A DNA stretch of 55,289 bases from Rhizobacter sp. (GTDB taxonomy: Bacteria; Pseudomonadota; Gammaproteobacteria; Burkholderiales; Burkholderiaceae_C). Shown one piece after another: positions 29,906 to 39,945 of this stretch. The translations under genes and the position numbers were made by a program. Below the pieces are notes generated by a model. That model saw only the letters and a list, made by a program, of their open reading frames with translations, was not told the DNA's origin and made no database searches. Every line of letters starts with the position of its first letter. Position 1 is the stretch's first letter. The stretch lies in assembly GCA_025350965.1 (NCBI GenBank), contig JANXWV010000054.1, forward strand, positions 1-55,289, given 5' to 3'.

Positions 29906-30015
29906 GGGTCTTGCTGCATTGCAATAAACTCGGCGAGTCACACCAAAGTTCCGATCACTCAAAAACACGTTGGTCAACAAGGCGGCTCATGGCTAGAACA
30001 GCAAAAGCAAGACCC
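29906..30015. repeat. Perfect 10-base inverted repeat bracketing the sdhC start
   Basis: GGGTCTTGCT at 29906-29915 has an exact reverse complement, AGCAAGACCC, at 30006-30015, with 90 bases between. The left arm is in the leader after gntR, the right arm is inside codons 6-9 of sdhC. Each arm holds the GTCTT/AAGAC half-site that forms the dyad before gntR. It could be a pair of regulator sites with looping, or a long-range RNA stem that closes off the sdhC start. Confidence 0.55.
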
Positions 30016-30411
30016 GGCGAAAACATGAGACTGCTGGATGCGCTGGCTTACCGCCTGCCGCTGGCGGGCCTCGTGTCCATCCTGCACCGCGCCAGCGGCA
30101 TCCTGATGTTCATGTTGATGCCGTTCATCATCTGGATGTTCGACGCCAGTCTCACCTCCGAGATCACGTACAGCCAGTTCACCGCAGTGTTCAACGGCGG
30201 CGTGGGTTTCGTGCCCGGAATCGTGTTCAAGTTGATTGCGCTGGCACTGATCTGGGCTTACCTGCACCACTTCATCGCCGGCCTGCGCCACCTCTGGATG
30301 GACGCCACGCACGCCGTCACGCTCGAATTCGGGCGCCAGTCGGCCGTGGTCACGCTGGGCTTGAGCGTGCTGTTGACGCTGGTGCTCGGCGCCAAACTGT
30401 TCTTCTTCTGA
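29989..30411 (+). CDS. sdhC: Succinate dehydrogenase cytochrome b556 subunit
   Basis: 140-residue membrane anchor of complex II. Three transmembrane helices (about 28-50, 70-92 and 113-137) are visible. YRLPLAGLVSILHRASG carries the quinone-site Ser and heme-near His, and YLHHFIAGLRHLWMD the heme-ligand region. I placed the start at ATG 29989 because the longer frame from 29884 adds a non-hydrophobic leader not found in the family. It is first in sdhCDAB-sdhE-gltA. Confidence 0.93.
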   Translation: MARTAKARPGENMRLLDALAYRLPLAGLVSILHRASGILMFMLMPFIIWMFDASLTSEITYSQFTAVFNGGVGFVPGIVFKLIALALIWAYLHHFIAGLRHLWMDATHAVTLEFGRQSAVVTLGLSVLLTLVLGAKLFFF

Positions 30412-30422
30412 GGCAAGGCCAG

Positions 30423-30785
30423 ATGGCACAGAACTTTGGATCGAAACGCACCGTCGTCGGTGCGCACTACGGGCTGCGCGACTGGTTGTCGCAGCGCGTC
30501 ACCGCCAGCCTGATGGCGCTGTTCACGCTGGCCGTGATCGTGCAGGTGCTCCTGCCCGGCGAGATGGGCTACGACAAGTGGGCGGGCATCTTCTCGCACC
30601 AGTGGATGAAGGTGCTGACCTTTGTCGTGATCGTCTCGATGTTGGTCCATGTGTGGGTCGGCATGCGTGATGTGCTGATGGACTACGTCAAGCCCGTGGG
30701 CGCGCGCCTCGGGCTGCAGGTGGCCACTATCGTGTGGCTGGTCGGCTGTGCCGGCTGGGCGATTCAAGTGATCTGGAGACTTTGA
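30423..30785 (+). CDS. sdhD: Succinate dehydrogenase hydrophobic membrane anchor subunit
   Basis: 120 residues with three predicted transmembrane helices. GAHYGLRDWLSQRVTA is the family opening. The heme-ligand His lies in MLVHVWVGMRDVLMDYV, which also carries the quinone-site Asp-Tyr pair. It starts 11 bases after sdhC. Its stop TGA shares one base with the sdhA start (TGATG), so the two are translationally coupled. Confidence 0.93.
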   Translation: MAQNFGSKRTVVGAHYGLRDWLSQRVTASLMALFTLAVIVQVLLPGEMGYDKWAGIFSHQWMKVLTFVVIVSMLVHVWVGMRDVLMDYVKPVGARLGLQVATIVWLVGCAGWAIQVIWRL

Positions 30786-32605
30786 TGCAGGCCGGAATGA
30801 TTCAACTGTCCGCAGGCACAGCGTCGCTGTCGCGGCGCAAGTTCGACGTCGTGATCGTCGGCGCTGGCGGTTCGGGCATGCGCGCGTCGCTGCAACTCGC
30901 ACTCGCTGGACTGAACGTGGCGGTGTTGTCGAAGGTGTTCCCGACGCGGTCGCACACGGTGGCGGCGCAGGGTGGTATCGGGGCGTCGCTCGGCAACATG
31001 AGCGAAGACAACTGGCACTACCACTTCTACGACACGGTGAAGGGCTCCGACTGGCTCGGCGACCAGGACGCCATCGAGTACATGTGCCGCGAAGCGCCCA
31101 AGGTCGTGTACGAGCTCGAGCACTTCGGCATGCCGTTCGACCGCAACCCGGACGGCACGATCTACCAGCGCCCGTTTGGCGGCCACACCGCCAACTACGG
31201 CGAGAAGCCGGTGCAGCGTGCCTGTGCCGCGGCCGACCGCACCGGCCACGCGATGCTGCACACGCTCTACCAGCAGAACATCAAGGCGCGCACCAACTTC
31301 TTCGTCGAGTGGATGGCGCTCGACCTGATTCGCGATGCCGACGGCGACTGCGTGGGCGTGACGGCGCTCGAGATGGAGACCGGCGAAGTCCACATTCTCG
31401 AAGCCAAGACCGTGCTGCTTGCCACCGGCGGTGCAGGGCGGATCTTCGCGGCGAGCACCAATGCCTTCATCAATACCGGCGATGGCCTGGGCATGGCAGC
31501 ACGCGCCGGCTTACCGCTCGAAGACATGGAGTTCTGGCAGTTCCACCCGACCGGTGTGGCCGGTGCCGGTGTGCTGCTGACCGAGGGCTGCCGGGGCGAA
31601 GGCGCGATCCTGCGCAACAGCGACGGCGAGCGCTTCATGGAGCGCTACGCCCCCACGCTAAAAGACCTGGCGCCGCGCGACTTCATTTCGCGCTGCATGG
31701 ACCAAGAGATCAAGGAAGGCCGCGGCTGTGGGCCGAACAAGGACTACATCGTCCTCGACATGACCCACCTCGGCGCCGAGACCATCATGAAACGCCTGCC
31801 GAGCGTGTTCGAGATCGGCCACAACTTCGCCAACGTCGACATCACGAAGGAGCCGATCCCCGTGGTGCCGACCATCCATTACCAGATGGGCGGCATCCCG
31901 ACCAACATCCATGGTCAGGTCGTGGCACCGAAAGACGGCAACCCGAACAGCGTGGTCAACGGCCTGTACGCGGTGGGCGAATGCTCGTGCGTCAGCGTGC
32001 ACGGTGCGAACCGCCTGGGCACCAATTCGCTGCTCGACCTGCTGGTGTTCGGCAAGGCGGCCGGCAACCACATCGTCGACAGCTGCCTGAAGGCCAAGAC
32101 GCACAAGACACTGCCGGCCGACGCGGCCGACTTCACGCTGGCACGCCTGGCGCGGCTCGACGGCAGCACCAGCGGCGAGTACGCGCAAGCCGTTGCGAAC
32201 GACATCCGCCAGTCGATGCAGTTGCATGCCAGCGTGTTCCGCACCCAGAAGGCGATGGACGCCGGCGTGGTCGAGATCAAGGCCCTGGCTGAACGGGTGA
32301 AAGGCATTCACCTGGCAGACAAGTCGAAGGTGTTCAACACCGCGCGCATCGAGGCGCTGGAAGTCGACAACCTGATCGAAGCGGCCCTGGCCACGATGAT
32401 CTCGGCCGCCGCGCGCCACGAGAGCCGCGGTGCCCATTCCGTGGACGACTACGCCGACACGCCCGAGCACCCGAACGGGCGCAACGACGAGGTCTGGATG
32501 AAGCACAGCCTTTGGTACAGCGAAGGCAACCGGCTCGACTACAAGCCGGTGAACCTGAAGCCGCTGACGGCAGAGTCGATCCCGCCCAAGGTCCGCACGT
32601 TCTGA
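30785..32605 (+). CDS. sdhA: Succinate dehydrogenase flavoprotein subunit
   Basis: 606 residues. The FAD Rossmann motif is FDVVIVGAGGSGMRASL. The covalent-flavin His57 sits in RSHTVAAQGGIGASLGN. The substrate site is seen in FHPTGVAGAGVLLTEGCRGE, and the C-terminal RRP-like end is KPVNLKPLTAE. The enzyme oxidises succinate and passes electrons to SdhB. The ATG at 30785 is used; an in-frame extension to 30734 overlaps sdhD and lacks family similarity. Flavinylation should be assisted by the sdhE product two genes downstream. Confidence 0.97.
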   Translation: MQAGMIQLSAGTASLSRRKFDVVIVGAGGSGMRASLQLALAGLNVAVLSKVFPTRSHTVAAQGGIGASLGNMSEDNWHYHFYDTVKGSDWLGDQDAIEYMCREAPKVVYELEHFGMPFDRNPDGTIYQRPFGGHTANYGEKPVQRACAAADRTGHAMLHTLYQQNIKARTNFFVEWMALDLIRDADGDCVGVTALEMETGEVHILEAKTVLLATGGAGRIFAASTNAFINTGDGLGMAARAGLPLEDMEFWQFHPTGVAGAGVLLTEGCRGEGAILRNSDGERFMERYAPTLKDLAPRDFISRCMDQEIKEGRGCGPNKDYIVLDMTHLGAETIMKRLPSVFEIGHNFANVDITKEPIPVVPTIHYQMGGIPTNIHGQVVAPKDGNPNSVVNGLYAVGECSCVSVHGANRLGTNSLLDLLVFGKAAGNHIVDSCLKAKTHKTLPADAADFTLARLARLDGSTSGEYAQAVANDIRQSMQLHASVFRTQKAMDAGVVEIKALAERVKGIHLADKSKVFNTARIEALEVDNLIEAALATMISAAARHESRGAHSVDDYADTPEHPNGRNDEVWMKHSLWYSEGNRLDYKPVNLKPLTAESIPPKVRTF

Positions 32606-32628
32606 AGAACGAAGCAACGAGAGCAGCC

Positions 32629-33333
32629 ATGACAAAGCGCACCTTCCAGATCTACCGCTACGACCCCGACACCGACGCCAAGCCGCGCATGCAGACGCTC
32701 GAGGTCGAGCTCGATGGCAGCGAGCGCATGCTGCTCGATGCCTTGAACAAGCTCAAGCAGGTCGACCCGACGCTGAGCTTCCGCCGCTCGTGCCGCGAAG
32801 GCGTGTGCGGGTCGGACGCGATGAACATCAACGGCAAGAATGGCCTGGCATGCCTGACCAACATGCGCACGCTGCCGGGCACCGTGGTGCTCAAACCGCT
32901 GCCGGGGCTGCCGGTGATCCGCGACCTGATCGTGGACATGACGCAGTTCTTCAAGCAATACAACTCGATCAAACCGTACCTCGTGAACGACGAGACGCCG
33001 CCCGAGAAGGAGCGCCTGCAATCGCCCGAAGAGCGCGACGAGCTGAACGGCTTGTACGAGTGCATTCTTTGCGCGAGTTGCTCCACGAGCTGCCCGAGCT
33101 TTTGGTGGAACCCCGACAAGTTCGTCGGCCCGGCCGGCCTGCTGCAGGCCTATCGCTTCATTGCCGACAGCCGCGATCAAGACACCGCAGGCCGGCTCGA
33201 CAACCTCGAAGACCCGTACCGCCTGTTCCGCTGCCACACCATCATGAATTGCGTCGATGTGTGCCCGAAGGGTCTGAACCCGACCAAGGCCATCGGCAAG
33301 ATCAAAGAGCTGATGGTGCGCCGCGCCGTTTGA
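32629..33333 (+). CDS. sdhB: Succinate dehydrogenase iron-sulfur subunit
   Basis: 234 residues. The [2Fe-2S] ligands are in SCREGVCGSDAMNINGKNG followed by LAC. The [4Fe-4S] ligands are CILCASCSTSCP, and the [3Fe-4S] ligands are CHTIMNCVDVCPKG. It relays electrons from FAD to quinone at the SdhCD anchor. It follows sdhA by 23 bases with GAGAG upstream of the ATG. Length and motif spacing are normal. Confidence 0.97.
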   Translation: MTKRTFQIYRYDPDTDAKPRMQTLEVELDGSERMLLDALNKLKQVDPTLSFRRSCREGVCGSDAMNINGKNGLACLTNMRTLPGTVVLKPLPGLPVIRDLIVDMTQFFKQYNSIKPYLVNDETPPEKERLQSPEERDELNGLYECILCASCSTSCPSFWWNPDKFVGPAGLLQAYRFIADSRDQDTAGRLDNLEDPYRLFRCHTIMNCVDVCPKGLNPTKAIGKIKELMVRRAV

Positions 33334-33365
33334 CGCCACGCGTTGCTCGTGACTCGCCACACACA

Positions 33366-33638
33366 ATGGATGCCCGCATCGACGAACGCACTCTGAGCAA
33401 GCTGCGCTGGCGCTGCCGGCGGGGCCTGCTCGAGAACGACCTCTTCATCGAGCGCTTCTTCGAACGTTACGCCGACACCTTGACGATGCGGCAGGCCCGG
33501 GGCTTGCAGGTGCTGATGGACCTGTCCGACAACGACCTGCTCGATGTGCTGCTCGGCCGCACCCCGCCCACCGGCGAACTGCTGCATGACGACGTGGCGA
33601 CCGTGCTGCACATGATGCGAGTGCCGCAATCTGCGTGA
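33366..33638 (+). CDS. sdhE: FAD assembly factor SdhE
   Basis: 90 residues, the usual size of SdhE/SDHAF2. The RGxxE flavinylation motif is present as RRGLLEND, preceded by LSKLRWRC. It helps attach FAD covalently to SdhA. It lies between sdhB and gltA (33 and 43 bases), a common place for it in betaproteobacteria. Confidence 0.93.
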   Translation: MDARIDERTLSKLRWRCRRGLLENDLFIERFFERYADTLTMRQARGLQVLMDLSDNDLLDVLLGRTPPTGELLHDDVATVLHMMRVPQSA

Positions 33639-33681
33639 ACCGTACACACCCCCGCTGAACCCCACTCAAGAAGGAAAGCAC

Positions 33682-34995
33682 ATGACTCCGTCCGACGTGA
33701 AAGCCACCCTGTCGTTCTCCGATGGCAGTCCTGCCATGGAACTGCCGATCTACAAGGGCAGCATCGGCCCCGACGTCATCGACATCCGAAAGCTCTACGG
33801 GCAGACCGGCAAGTTCACCTACGACCCGGGGTTCCTGTCCACGGCAGCGTGCAACTCGACCATCACCTACATCGACGGCGACAAGGGCGAGTTGCTTTAC
33901 CGCGGTTACCCCATCGAGCAGTTGGCCGAGAACTGCGACTTCCTTGAGACGTGCTACCTGCTGCTGAAGGGCGACCTGCCCAACGCGACGCAGAAGAGCG
34001 ACTTCTCCAAGCTCGTGACCAACCACACCATGGTCAACGAGCAGATGCAGTTCTTCCTGCGTGGGTTCCGGCGCGACGCGCACCCGATGGCCATCATGAC
34101 CGGGCTGGTCGGTGCGCTGTCGGCGTTCTATCACGACAGCACCGACATCACGAACCCGGAGCACCGCGAGATCTCTGCAATTCGCCTCATCGCCAAGATG
34201 CCCACGCTCGTGGCCATGGCCTACAAATACACCATCGGCCAGCCCTACATCTACCCGAAGAACGACCTCTCGTACGCCGGCAACTTCATGCGCATGATGT
34301 TCGCGACACCCTGCGAGGAGTACGTTCCGAACGACGTGCTGGTGCGGGCGATGGACCGCATCTTCATCTTGCACGCCGACCACGAGCAGAACGCTTCGAC
34401 CTCGACGGTGCGACTGTGCGGCTCTTCGGGCACGAACCCGTTCGCTGCCATCGCGGCCGGCGTTGCGTGCCTGTGGGGCCCGGCGCACGGCGGCGCCAAT
34501 GAAGCGGCGCTGAACATGCTCGAAGACGTGAACCGCATGGGTGGCGTCGAGAAGATCGGCGAGTTCATCAAGCAGGTGAAAGACAAGAACTCGAACGTCA
34601 AGCTGATGGGTTTCGGCCACCGCGTCTACAAGAACTACGACCCGCGCGCCAAGCTCATGCGCGAGACCTGTCACGAAGTGCTGGACGCGCTCGGCCTGCA
34701 CGACGACCCGATCTTCAAGCTGGCCATGGCGCTCGAGAAAATCGCCCTCGAAGACGACTATTTCGTTTCGCGCAAGCTCTACCCGAACGTCGATTTCTAC
34801 TCCGGCATCGTGCAGCGCGCCATCGGCATCCCGGTGACGCTGTTCACCGCGATCTTCGCGCTCGCGCGCACGGTGGGTTGGATTGCGCAGCTCAACGAGA
34901 TGATCGGCGACCCCGAGTACAAGATCGGCCGCCCGCGCCAACTGTTCAGCGGCGCCAGCGCGCGCAACCTCACGCCGATTGCCGGCCGACCCTGA
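33682..34995 (+). CDS. gltA: Citrate synthase (type II)
   Basis: Condenses oxaloacetate and acetyl-CoA. 437 residues, the length of the hexameric NADH-sensitive type of Gram-negatives. [20 protein letters not shown] is the N-terminal domain signature. Active-site histidines are in [16 protein letters not shown] and [15 protein letters not shown]. The end reads [19 protein letters not shown] precedes the start. It closes the TCA part of the unidirectional block and is 18 bases from leuC. Confidence 0.97.
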   Translation: MTPSDVKATLSFSDGSPAMELPIYKGSIGPDVIDIRKLYGQTGKFTYDPGFLSTAACNSTITYIDGDKGELLYRGYPIEQLAENCDFLETCYLLLKGDLPNATQKSDFSKLVTNHTMVNEQMQFFLRGFRRDAHPMAIMTGLVGALSAFYHDSTDITNPEHREISAIRLIAKMPTLVAMAYKYTIGQPYIYPKNDLSYAGNFMRMMFATPCEEYVPNDVLVRAMDRIFILHADHEQNASTSTVRLCGSSGTNPFAAIAAGVACLWGPAHGGANEAALNMLEDVNRMGGVEKIGEFIKQVKDKNSNVKLMGFGHRVYKNYDPRAKLMRETCHEVLDALGLHDDPIFKLAMALEKIALEDDYFVSRKLYPNVDFYSGIVQRAIGIPVTLFTAIFALARTVGWIAQLNEMIGDPEYKIGRPRQLFSGASARNLTPIAGRP

Positions 34996-35013
34996 CGCGA
35001 ACCTCGACCGACC

Positions 35014-36423
35014 ATGCCCCGCACGCTCTACGACAAGATCTGGGACGAGCACGTCATCCACACCGAAGACGACGGCACGTCCGTGCTCTACATCGACCGC
35101 CATCTCGTCCACGAAGTCACGAGCCCGCAGGCCTTTGAAGGCCTCGACCTGGCGGGGCGCAAGGTCTGGCGCCTGTCGGCCAACCTGGCGGTGAGCGACC
35201 ACAACGTGCCGACCACCGACCGCTCGCACGGCATTGCCGACCCGATCTCGCGCCTGCAGGTCGACACCCTCGACGCCAACTGCGACCGGCTCGGCATCAC
35301 CCAGTTCAAGATGAACGACCGGCGCCAGGGCATCGTGCACGTGATCGGCCCGGAGCAGGGCGCCACGCTGCCCGGCATGACTGTCGTTTGCGGTGACTCG
35401 CACACCTCGACGCATGGCGCGTTCGGCGCGCTGGCCCACGGCATCGGCACGAGCGAGGTCGAGCACGTGCTCGCGACGCAAACGCTGCTGGCGCGCAAGG
35501 CCAGGAACATGCTCGTGCGGGTGGAAGGCCGCACGGCACCGGGGGTCAGCGCCAAAGACATCGTGCTCGCCATCATCGGCAAGATCGGCACGGCGGGCGG
35601 CACTGGGTACACCATCGAGTTCGCGGGTCCGGCGATCCGCGCGCTCAGCATGGAAGGCCGCATGACGGTCTGCAACATGGCCATCGAGGCCGGTGCACGC
35701 GCAGGCCTGGTGGCGGTGGACGAGACCACGCTCGCGTACGTCAAGGGCCGCCCATTCACGCCGAAGGGCCTGGAGTGGGAGCAGGCCACGCGCTATTGGC
35801 GCACCCTGCAGTCCGACGCTGATGCGGCCTGGGACGCTGTCGTCGAACTCGACGCCACGCAGATCAGCCCGCAAGTCACCTGGGGCACGTCGCCCGAGAT
35901 GGTGTTGCCGGTCGATGGCCGCGTGCCCGACCCCGAGCGCGAGAAAGATGCGAGCAAGCGCGGCGCCATCGAACGCGCGCTGCAGTACATGGCGCTGGCA
36001 CCGAACAAGCCGATCACCGACATCCTCATCGACAAGGTATTCATCGGCTCGTGCACCAACTCGCGCATTGAAGACCTGCGCGAAGCGGCGGCGGTCGTCA
36101 CACGGCTCGGCCAGCGCGTTGCGTCGAGCGTGAAGCTCGCAATGGTGGTCCCGGGGTCGGGCCTCGTGAAGGCGCAGGCCGAGAGCGAAGGCCTCGACAA
36201 GATCTTCAGAAACGCCGGCTTCGAGTGGCGCGAGCCCGGCTGCTCGATGTGCCTGGCGATGAACGCCGACCGGCTGGAGCCGGGCGAGCGCTGCGCGTCC
36301 ACGAGCAACCGCAACTTCGAAGGTCGTCAGGGGGCCGGCGGGCGCACCCACCTTGTCAGCCCTGCGATGGCTGCGGCGGCGGCCATCGAAGGCCACTTCG
36401 TCGATGTGCGGCGAATTGCCTGA
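35014..36423 (+). CDS. leuC: 3-isopropylmalate dehydratase large subunit
   Basis: Isomerises 2- to 3-isopropylmalate in leucine synthesis with LeuD. 469 residues, normal length. [20 protein letters not shown] and the cluster cysteines in [12 protein letters not shown] and GCSMCLAMN are intact. It starts 18 bases after gltA, so it probably shares that transcript. leuA is not in the window. Confidence 0.97.
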   Translation: MPRTLYDKIWDEHVIHTEDDGTSVLYIDRHLVHEVTSPQAFEGLDLAGRKVWRLSANLAVSDHNVPTTDRSHGIADPISRLQVDTLDANCDRLGITQFKMNDRRQGIVHVIGPEQGATLPGMTVVCGDSHTSTHGAFGALAHGIGTSEVEHVLATQTLLARKARNMLVRVEGRTAPGVSAKDIVLAIIGKIGTAGGTGYTIEFAGPAIRALSMEGRMTVCNMAIEAGARAGLVAVDETTLAYVKGRPFTPKGLEWEQATRYWRTLQSDADAAWDAVVELDATQISPQVTWGTSPEMVLPVDGRVPDPEREKDASKRGAIERALQYMALAPNKPITDILIDKVFIGSCTNSRIEDLREAAAVVTRLGQRVASSVKLAMVVPGSGLVKAQAESEGLDKIFRNAGFEWREPGCSMCLAMNADRLEPGERCASTSNRNFEGRQGAGGRTHLVSPAMAAAAAIEGHFVDVRRIA

Positions 36424-36443
36424 ACCGACGGAGCACTGACGCC

Positions 36444-37088
36444 ATGACGCCCTTTCGCCTGCACACCGGTCTGGTCGCCCCCATGGACCGCGAGAACGTC
36501 GACACCGACGCGATCATTCCGAAACAGTTTCTCAAGTCGATCAAGAAATCGGGCTTCGGCCCGAACCTGTTCGACGAGTGGCGCTACCTCGATCACGGCG
36601 AGCCGGGGCAAGACCCGGCCACGCGCCGGCCGAACCCGGACTTCGTACTGAACCAGCCGCGCTACAAGGGCGCGTCGGTGCTGCTGGCGCGCAAGAACTT
36701 CGGCTGTGGTTCGTCGCGTGAGCACGCGCCGTGGGCGCTGGACCAATTCGGCTTTCGCGCGCTGATTGCGCCGAGCTACGCCGACATCTTCTACAACAAT
36801 TGCTTCAAGAACGGCCTGCTTCCGATCCAGTTGCCCGAGCACGAGGTGGCGCACCTGTTCGACGAGGCCGCGGCGTTCATCGGCTACGCGTTGACTGTTG
36901 ATCTCGAGAAGCAGACCGTCATCAAGCCCGACGGCACCACCCTGCCGTTCGACGTGCAGCCGTTTCGCAAGTACTGCCTGCTCGGTGGCTTTGACGACAT
37001 CGGCCTGACGCTTCGGCACGCCGAGAAGATCCGCGCATTCGAAGCCGAGCGGCTGCTGAGCAAGCCCTGGCTGGCCCACACGATCTGA
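36444..37088 (+). CDS. leuD: 3-isopropylmalate dehydratase small subunit
   Basis: 214 residues. Opens with [20 protein letters not shown], the family signature, and contains the conserved loop [20 protein letters not shown]. It is the swivel domain partner of LeuC. ATG 36444 follows GGAG. The next gene begins only 4 bases after its stop. Confidence 0.96.
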   Translation: MTPFRLHTGLVAPMDRENVDTDAIIPKQFLKSIKKSGFGPNLFDEWRYLDHGEPGQDPATRRPNPDFVLNQPRYKGASVLLARKNFGCGSSREHAPWALDQFGFRALIAPSYADIFYNNCFKNGLLPIQLPEHEVAHLFDEAAAFIGYALTVDLEKQTVIKPDGTTLPFDVQPFRKYCLLGGFDDIGLTLRHAEKIRAFEAERLLSKPWLAHTI

Positions 37089-37092
37089 AGGC

Positions 37093-37410
37093 ATGGCAGC
37101 CACGGGTTACAGCCGTCTTCATGCCTTTCTGTTCAGGCATTGGTGGCTGACGTTCCTGTTGCTCGGCATCAGCTTCTTGCTGTTCGGTGCACTGAGCCTG
37201 AACCTGCTGCACACCTTGAGTGCGAACTTCGAGTTCCTGTCGATGTACGGCGTGGATGCGGTTCGCGAAGGCGCGCTGAAACAGCTGGCAGAGATCGTGA
37301 TCTCGGGCTACGGGGCCGCTGCGGCGTATCTAATTTCCAAGCTCTGCGAAAAGGTGCTGGTCGAGCGCCTCACCGCAGCGAATACAAACCCACCGGACAC
37401 TCACCAGTGA
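37093..37410 (+). CDS. Small membrane protein of unknown function inside the leu operon
   Basis: 105 residues with no family I recognise. One strong transmembrane helix (about residues 16-39, [18 protein letters not shown]) is followed by an extracytoplasmic or loop stretch ([19 protein letters not shown]). A second hydrophobic segment is at about 67-83, and the tail is short and polar. It starts 4 bases after leuD and its stop overlaps the GTG start of leuB (GTGA), so it is translated as part of the leu operon and not as a spurious frame. It could be a membrane partner or an accessory protein of unrelated function that hitch-hikes in the operon. No cysteine lipobox or export signal beyond the first helix. 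Confidence 0.8.
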   Translation: MAATGYSRLHAFLFRHWWLTFLLLGISFLLFGALSLNLLHTLSANFEFLSMYGVDAVREGALKQLAEIVISGYGAAAAYLISKLCEKVLVERLTAANTNPPDTHQ

Positions 37411-38495
37411 AGATTGCAATTCTCCCCGGCGACGGCATCGGAGTCGAGATCGTCGCGCAAGCGGTGCGTGTGATGGGTGTGCTCGACCTGCCGTTCGAGA
37501 CCGAGCACGCCCTTGTCGGAGGCGCTGCATACGAGGCACATGGGCATCCGCTGCCCGAGTCAACGCTCAAGCTGGCCCAGGCGGCCGATGCCGTGCTGTT
37601 CGGCGCTGTGGGCGATTGGAAGTACGACACACTCGAACGTTCGCTCCGGCCCGAGCAGGCGATCCTGGGCCTGCGCAAGCACCTGGGCCTGTTTGCCAAC
37701 TTTCGCCCGGCCATCTGCTACGAGCAGCTCACGCATGCGTCGAGCCTGAAGCCCGAACTCGTGGCCGGGCTCGACATCCTGATCATCCGCGAACTCACCG
37801 GCGACATCTATTTCGGCCAGCCTCGCGGCCGCCGCAGGGCGCCCGACGGGGCCTTCGCCGGTGCCGAGGAAGCGTTCGACACGATGCGTTATTCGCGCCC
37901 CGAGATCGAGCGCATCGCCCACACCGCATTCCAGGCTGCGCAGAAGCGGAGCAAGCGCCTGACCAGCGTCGACAAGGCCAACGTGCTCGAGACCTTTCAG
38001 TTCTGGAAGGACGTGGTGATCGAGGTGCACGCGGAATACCCCGACGTGGCGCTCGACCACATGTACGTGGACAACGCGGCGATGCAACTCGTTCGGGCAC
38101 CGAAGAAGTTCGACGTGATCGTCACCGGCAACATGTTCGGCGACATCCTTTCCGACGAAGCGGCGATGCTCACGGGTTCGATCGGCATGCTTCCGTCGGC
38201 GTCGCTGAACGCCGCGGGCCAGGGCCTGTACGAGCCCAGCCACGGCAGCGCGCCCGACATCGCAGGCAAAGACCTCGCGAACCCGCTGGCTACAATCTTG
38301 TCGGTGGCCATGATGCTTCGCTTTTCCCTCGACCAAACCGCTGCCGCTGATCGCATCGACGCGGCAGTGCAGCGCGTGCTCGCGTCGGGGCTGCGCACCG
38401 CTGACATCTGGTCCGAGGGCACGCGCAAGGTCGGTACGCGGGCAATGGGTGACGCGGTTGTCGCCGCCATCAAAACCACGACCACCAAGGGCTAG
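37407..38495 (+). CDS. leuB: 3-isopropylmalate dehydrogenase
   Basis: NAD-dependent oxidative decarboxylation in leucine synthesis, 362 residues. Opens [19 protein letters not shown]. The substrate loop is [14 protein letters not shown], the catalytic Lys-Asp region is [18 protein letters not shown], and [20 protein letters not shown] is the metal/NAD part. The GTG at 37407 is the start: it precedes KIAIL directly and overlaps the membrane-protein stop. The frame is open further upstream but that sequence is antigenic noise from another frame. Confidence 0.96.
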   Translation: MKIAILPGDGIGVEIVAQAVRVMGVLDLPFETEHALVGGAAYEAHGHPLPESTLKLAQAADAVLFGAVGDWKYDTLERSLRPEQAILGLRKHLGLFANFRPAICYEQLTHASSLKPELVAGLDILIIRELTGDIYFGQPRGRRRAPDGAFAGAEEAFDTMRYSRPEIERIAHTAFQAAQKRSKRLTSVDKANVLETFQFWKDVVIEVHAEYPDVALDHMYVDNAAMQLVRAPKKFDVIVTGNMFGDILSDEAAMLTGSIGMLPSASLNAAGQGLYEPSHGSAPDIAGKDLANPLATILSVAMMLRFSLDQTAAADRIDAAVQRVLASGLRTADIWSEGTRKVGTRAMGDAVVAAIKTTTTKG

Positions 38496-38579
38496 CAAGC
38501 TCCGGTTCGTCTCGCCCCTTCCACTGGCGAACGAGCCAGGGAGCAAGAGGTTTCAACAACTTTCTTCAAGGGGCGATCG

Positions 38580-39707
38580 ATGAAACTCACAGGACTGGTT
38601 GGATGGCGCGGCATGGTCGGCTCGGTGCTGATGGACCGCATGCAGACCGAGGGCGATTTCGCCCTGATCGAGCCGCTGTTCTTCAGCACCAGCAATGCTG
38701 GCGGTGCCGCACCCGGGGTGACAAAGAACGAGACGCGCCTGCAAGACGCGTACGACATCGAGGCGCTCAAGCGCTGCGAGATCATCGTCACCGCGCAAGG
38801 CGGCGATTACACCAGCGACGTCTATCCGCGTCTGCGCGCTGCCGGCTGGGTTGGCCACTGGATCGACGCCGCATCCACGCTGCGGATGAAGAGCGACGCG
38901 GTCATCGTGCTCGACCCGGTGAACATGCCGGTCATCAAGAACGCCCTGCACAAAGGCGGGCGCAACTGGATCGGCGGCAACTGCACGGTGAGTTGCATGC
39001 TGATGGGGGTGGGTGCGCTGTACAAGGCCGGGCTCGTCGAGTGGATGAGCACCATGACCTACCAGGCCGCGTCCGGCGGGGGCGCAGCCCACATGCGCGA
39101 ACTGCTCACGCAGTACGGCACGCTCAACGCCTCGGTGCGGGGCCTGCTCGATGACCCGAAGAGCGCCATCCTCGAGATCGACCGCCTCCTCGCGCAAACG
39201 CAACGGAGCCTGCCCGAAGCCGAGACAGTGAACTTCGGCGTGCCGCTCGGCGGCAGCCTGATCCCGTGGATCGACAAGGACCTCGGCGACGGCGTCAGCA
39301 AGGAAGAGTGGAAGGGCGGCGCCGAGACCAACAAGATACTCGGCATGGGTGACGGCTTTGATGCGCCCGCCGTGCCGGTCGACGGCTTCTGCGTGCGCGT
39401 GGGCGCCATGCGCTGCCACAGCCAGGCGTTGATGTTCAAGCTGAAGAAGGACGTGCCGCTCGCCGACATCGAGGCCATGATCGCCGCCGACAACGCCTGG
39501 GTTCGTGTCGTGCCAAACAACCGTGAAGCCACGATGCGCGAGCTGACGCCGGTGGCCGTGACCGGCACCATGAACATTCCGGTGGGGCGCCTGCGCAAGA
39601 TGGCGATGGGGCCGCAGTACCTCGGCGCATTCACCATCGGCGACCAGCTTCTGTGGGGAGCCGCCGAGCCGCTGCGGCGCATGCTGCGTATCCTGGCCGC
39701 GCCATGA
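38580..39707 (+). CDS. asd: Aspartate-semialdehyde dehydrogenase
   Basis: Second step of the aspartate family pathway: aspartyl phosphate to semialdehyde, feeding lysine, methionine, threonine and diaminopimelate. 375 residues, Gram-negative type. [15 protein letters not shown] is the NADPH loop. Cys135 in [12 protein letters not shown] is the nucleophile. The His-containing motif is [17 protein letters not shown]. It lies 84 bases after leuB, and GGGG precedes the ATG. Confidence 0.97.
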   Translation: MKLTGLVGWRGMVGSVLMDRMQTEGDFALIEPLFFSTSNAGGAAPGVTKNETRLQDAYDIEALKRCEIIVTAQGGDYTSDVYPRLRAAGWVGHWIDAASTLRMKSDAVIVLDPVNMPVIKNALHKGGRNWIGGNCTVSCMLMGVGALYKAGLVEWMSTMTYQAASGGGAAHMRELLTQYGTLNASVRGLLDDPKSAILEIDRLLAQTQRSLPEAETVNFGVPLGGSLIPWIDKDLGDGVSKEEWKGGAETNKILGMGDGFDAPAVPVDGFCVRVGAMRCHSQALMFKLKKDVPLADIEAMIAADNAWVRVVPNNREATMRELTPVAVTGTMNIPVGRLRKMAMGPQYLGAFTIGDQLLWGAAEPLRRMLRILAAP

Positions 39708-39803
39708 CCTGCCGCGGCCGATTGTTCGTTGCGGGCGGGCCACAATGAGGCAGACCATTCGCGCCGTGACGAGGCTGCACCAAACGTCAGCCATTGCATG
39801 AGC

Positions 39804-39832
39804 TTGTCAGCCTATCTCATTGATGCTATTGT
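39804..39832 (+). promoter_or_regulatory. Candidate sigma-70 promoter upstream of fimV
   Basis: TTGTCA (39804-39809) and TATTGT (39827-39832) are spaced by 17 bases. The -35 matches consensus at 5 of 6 positions, the -10 at 4 of 6. This lies in the 238-base gap between asd and fimV, the longest between genes in the block. It would give a leader of about 107 bases. Confidence 0.5.
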
Positions 39833-39945
39833 GATTTCCGACTTTGTGGCAGCGCAGCCATGAGCTGCGGCACACTCTCGCCCAGGGAATGTGTCGATTT
39901 CCATGACCGCGCAGGTGCGCGCACTTCGTCCATTTGGGAGACGCT

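Noticed and set aside
33445..36396. A 983-codon minus-strand frame opposite sdhE, gltA and leuC
   Set aside because: Shadow frame over three certain genes.
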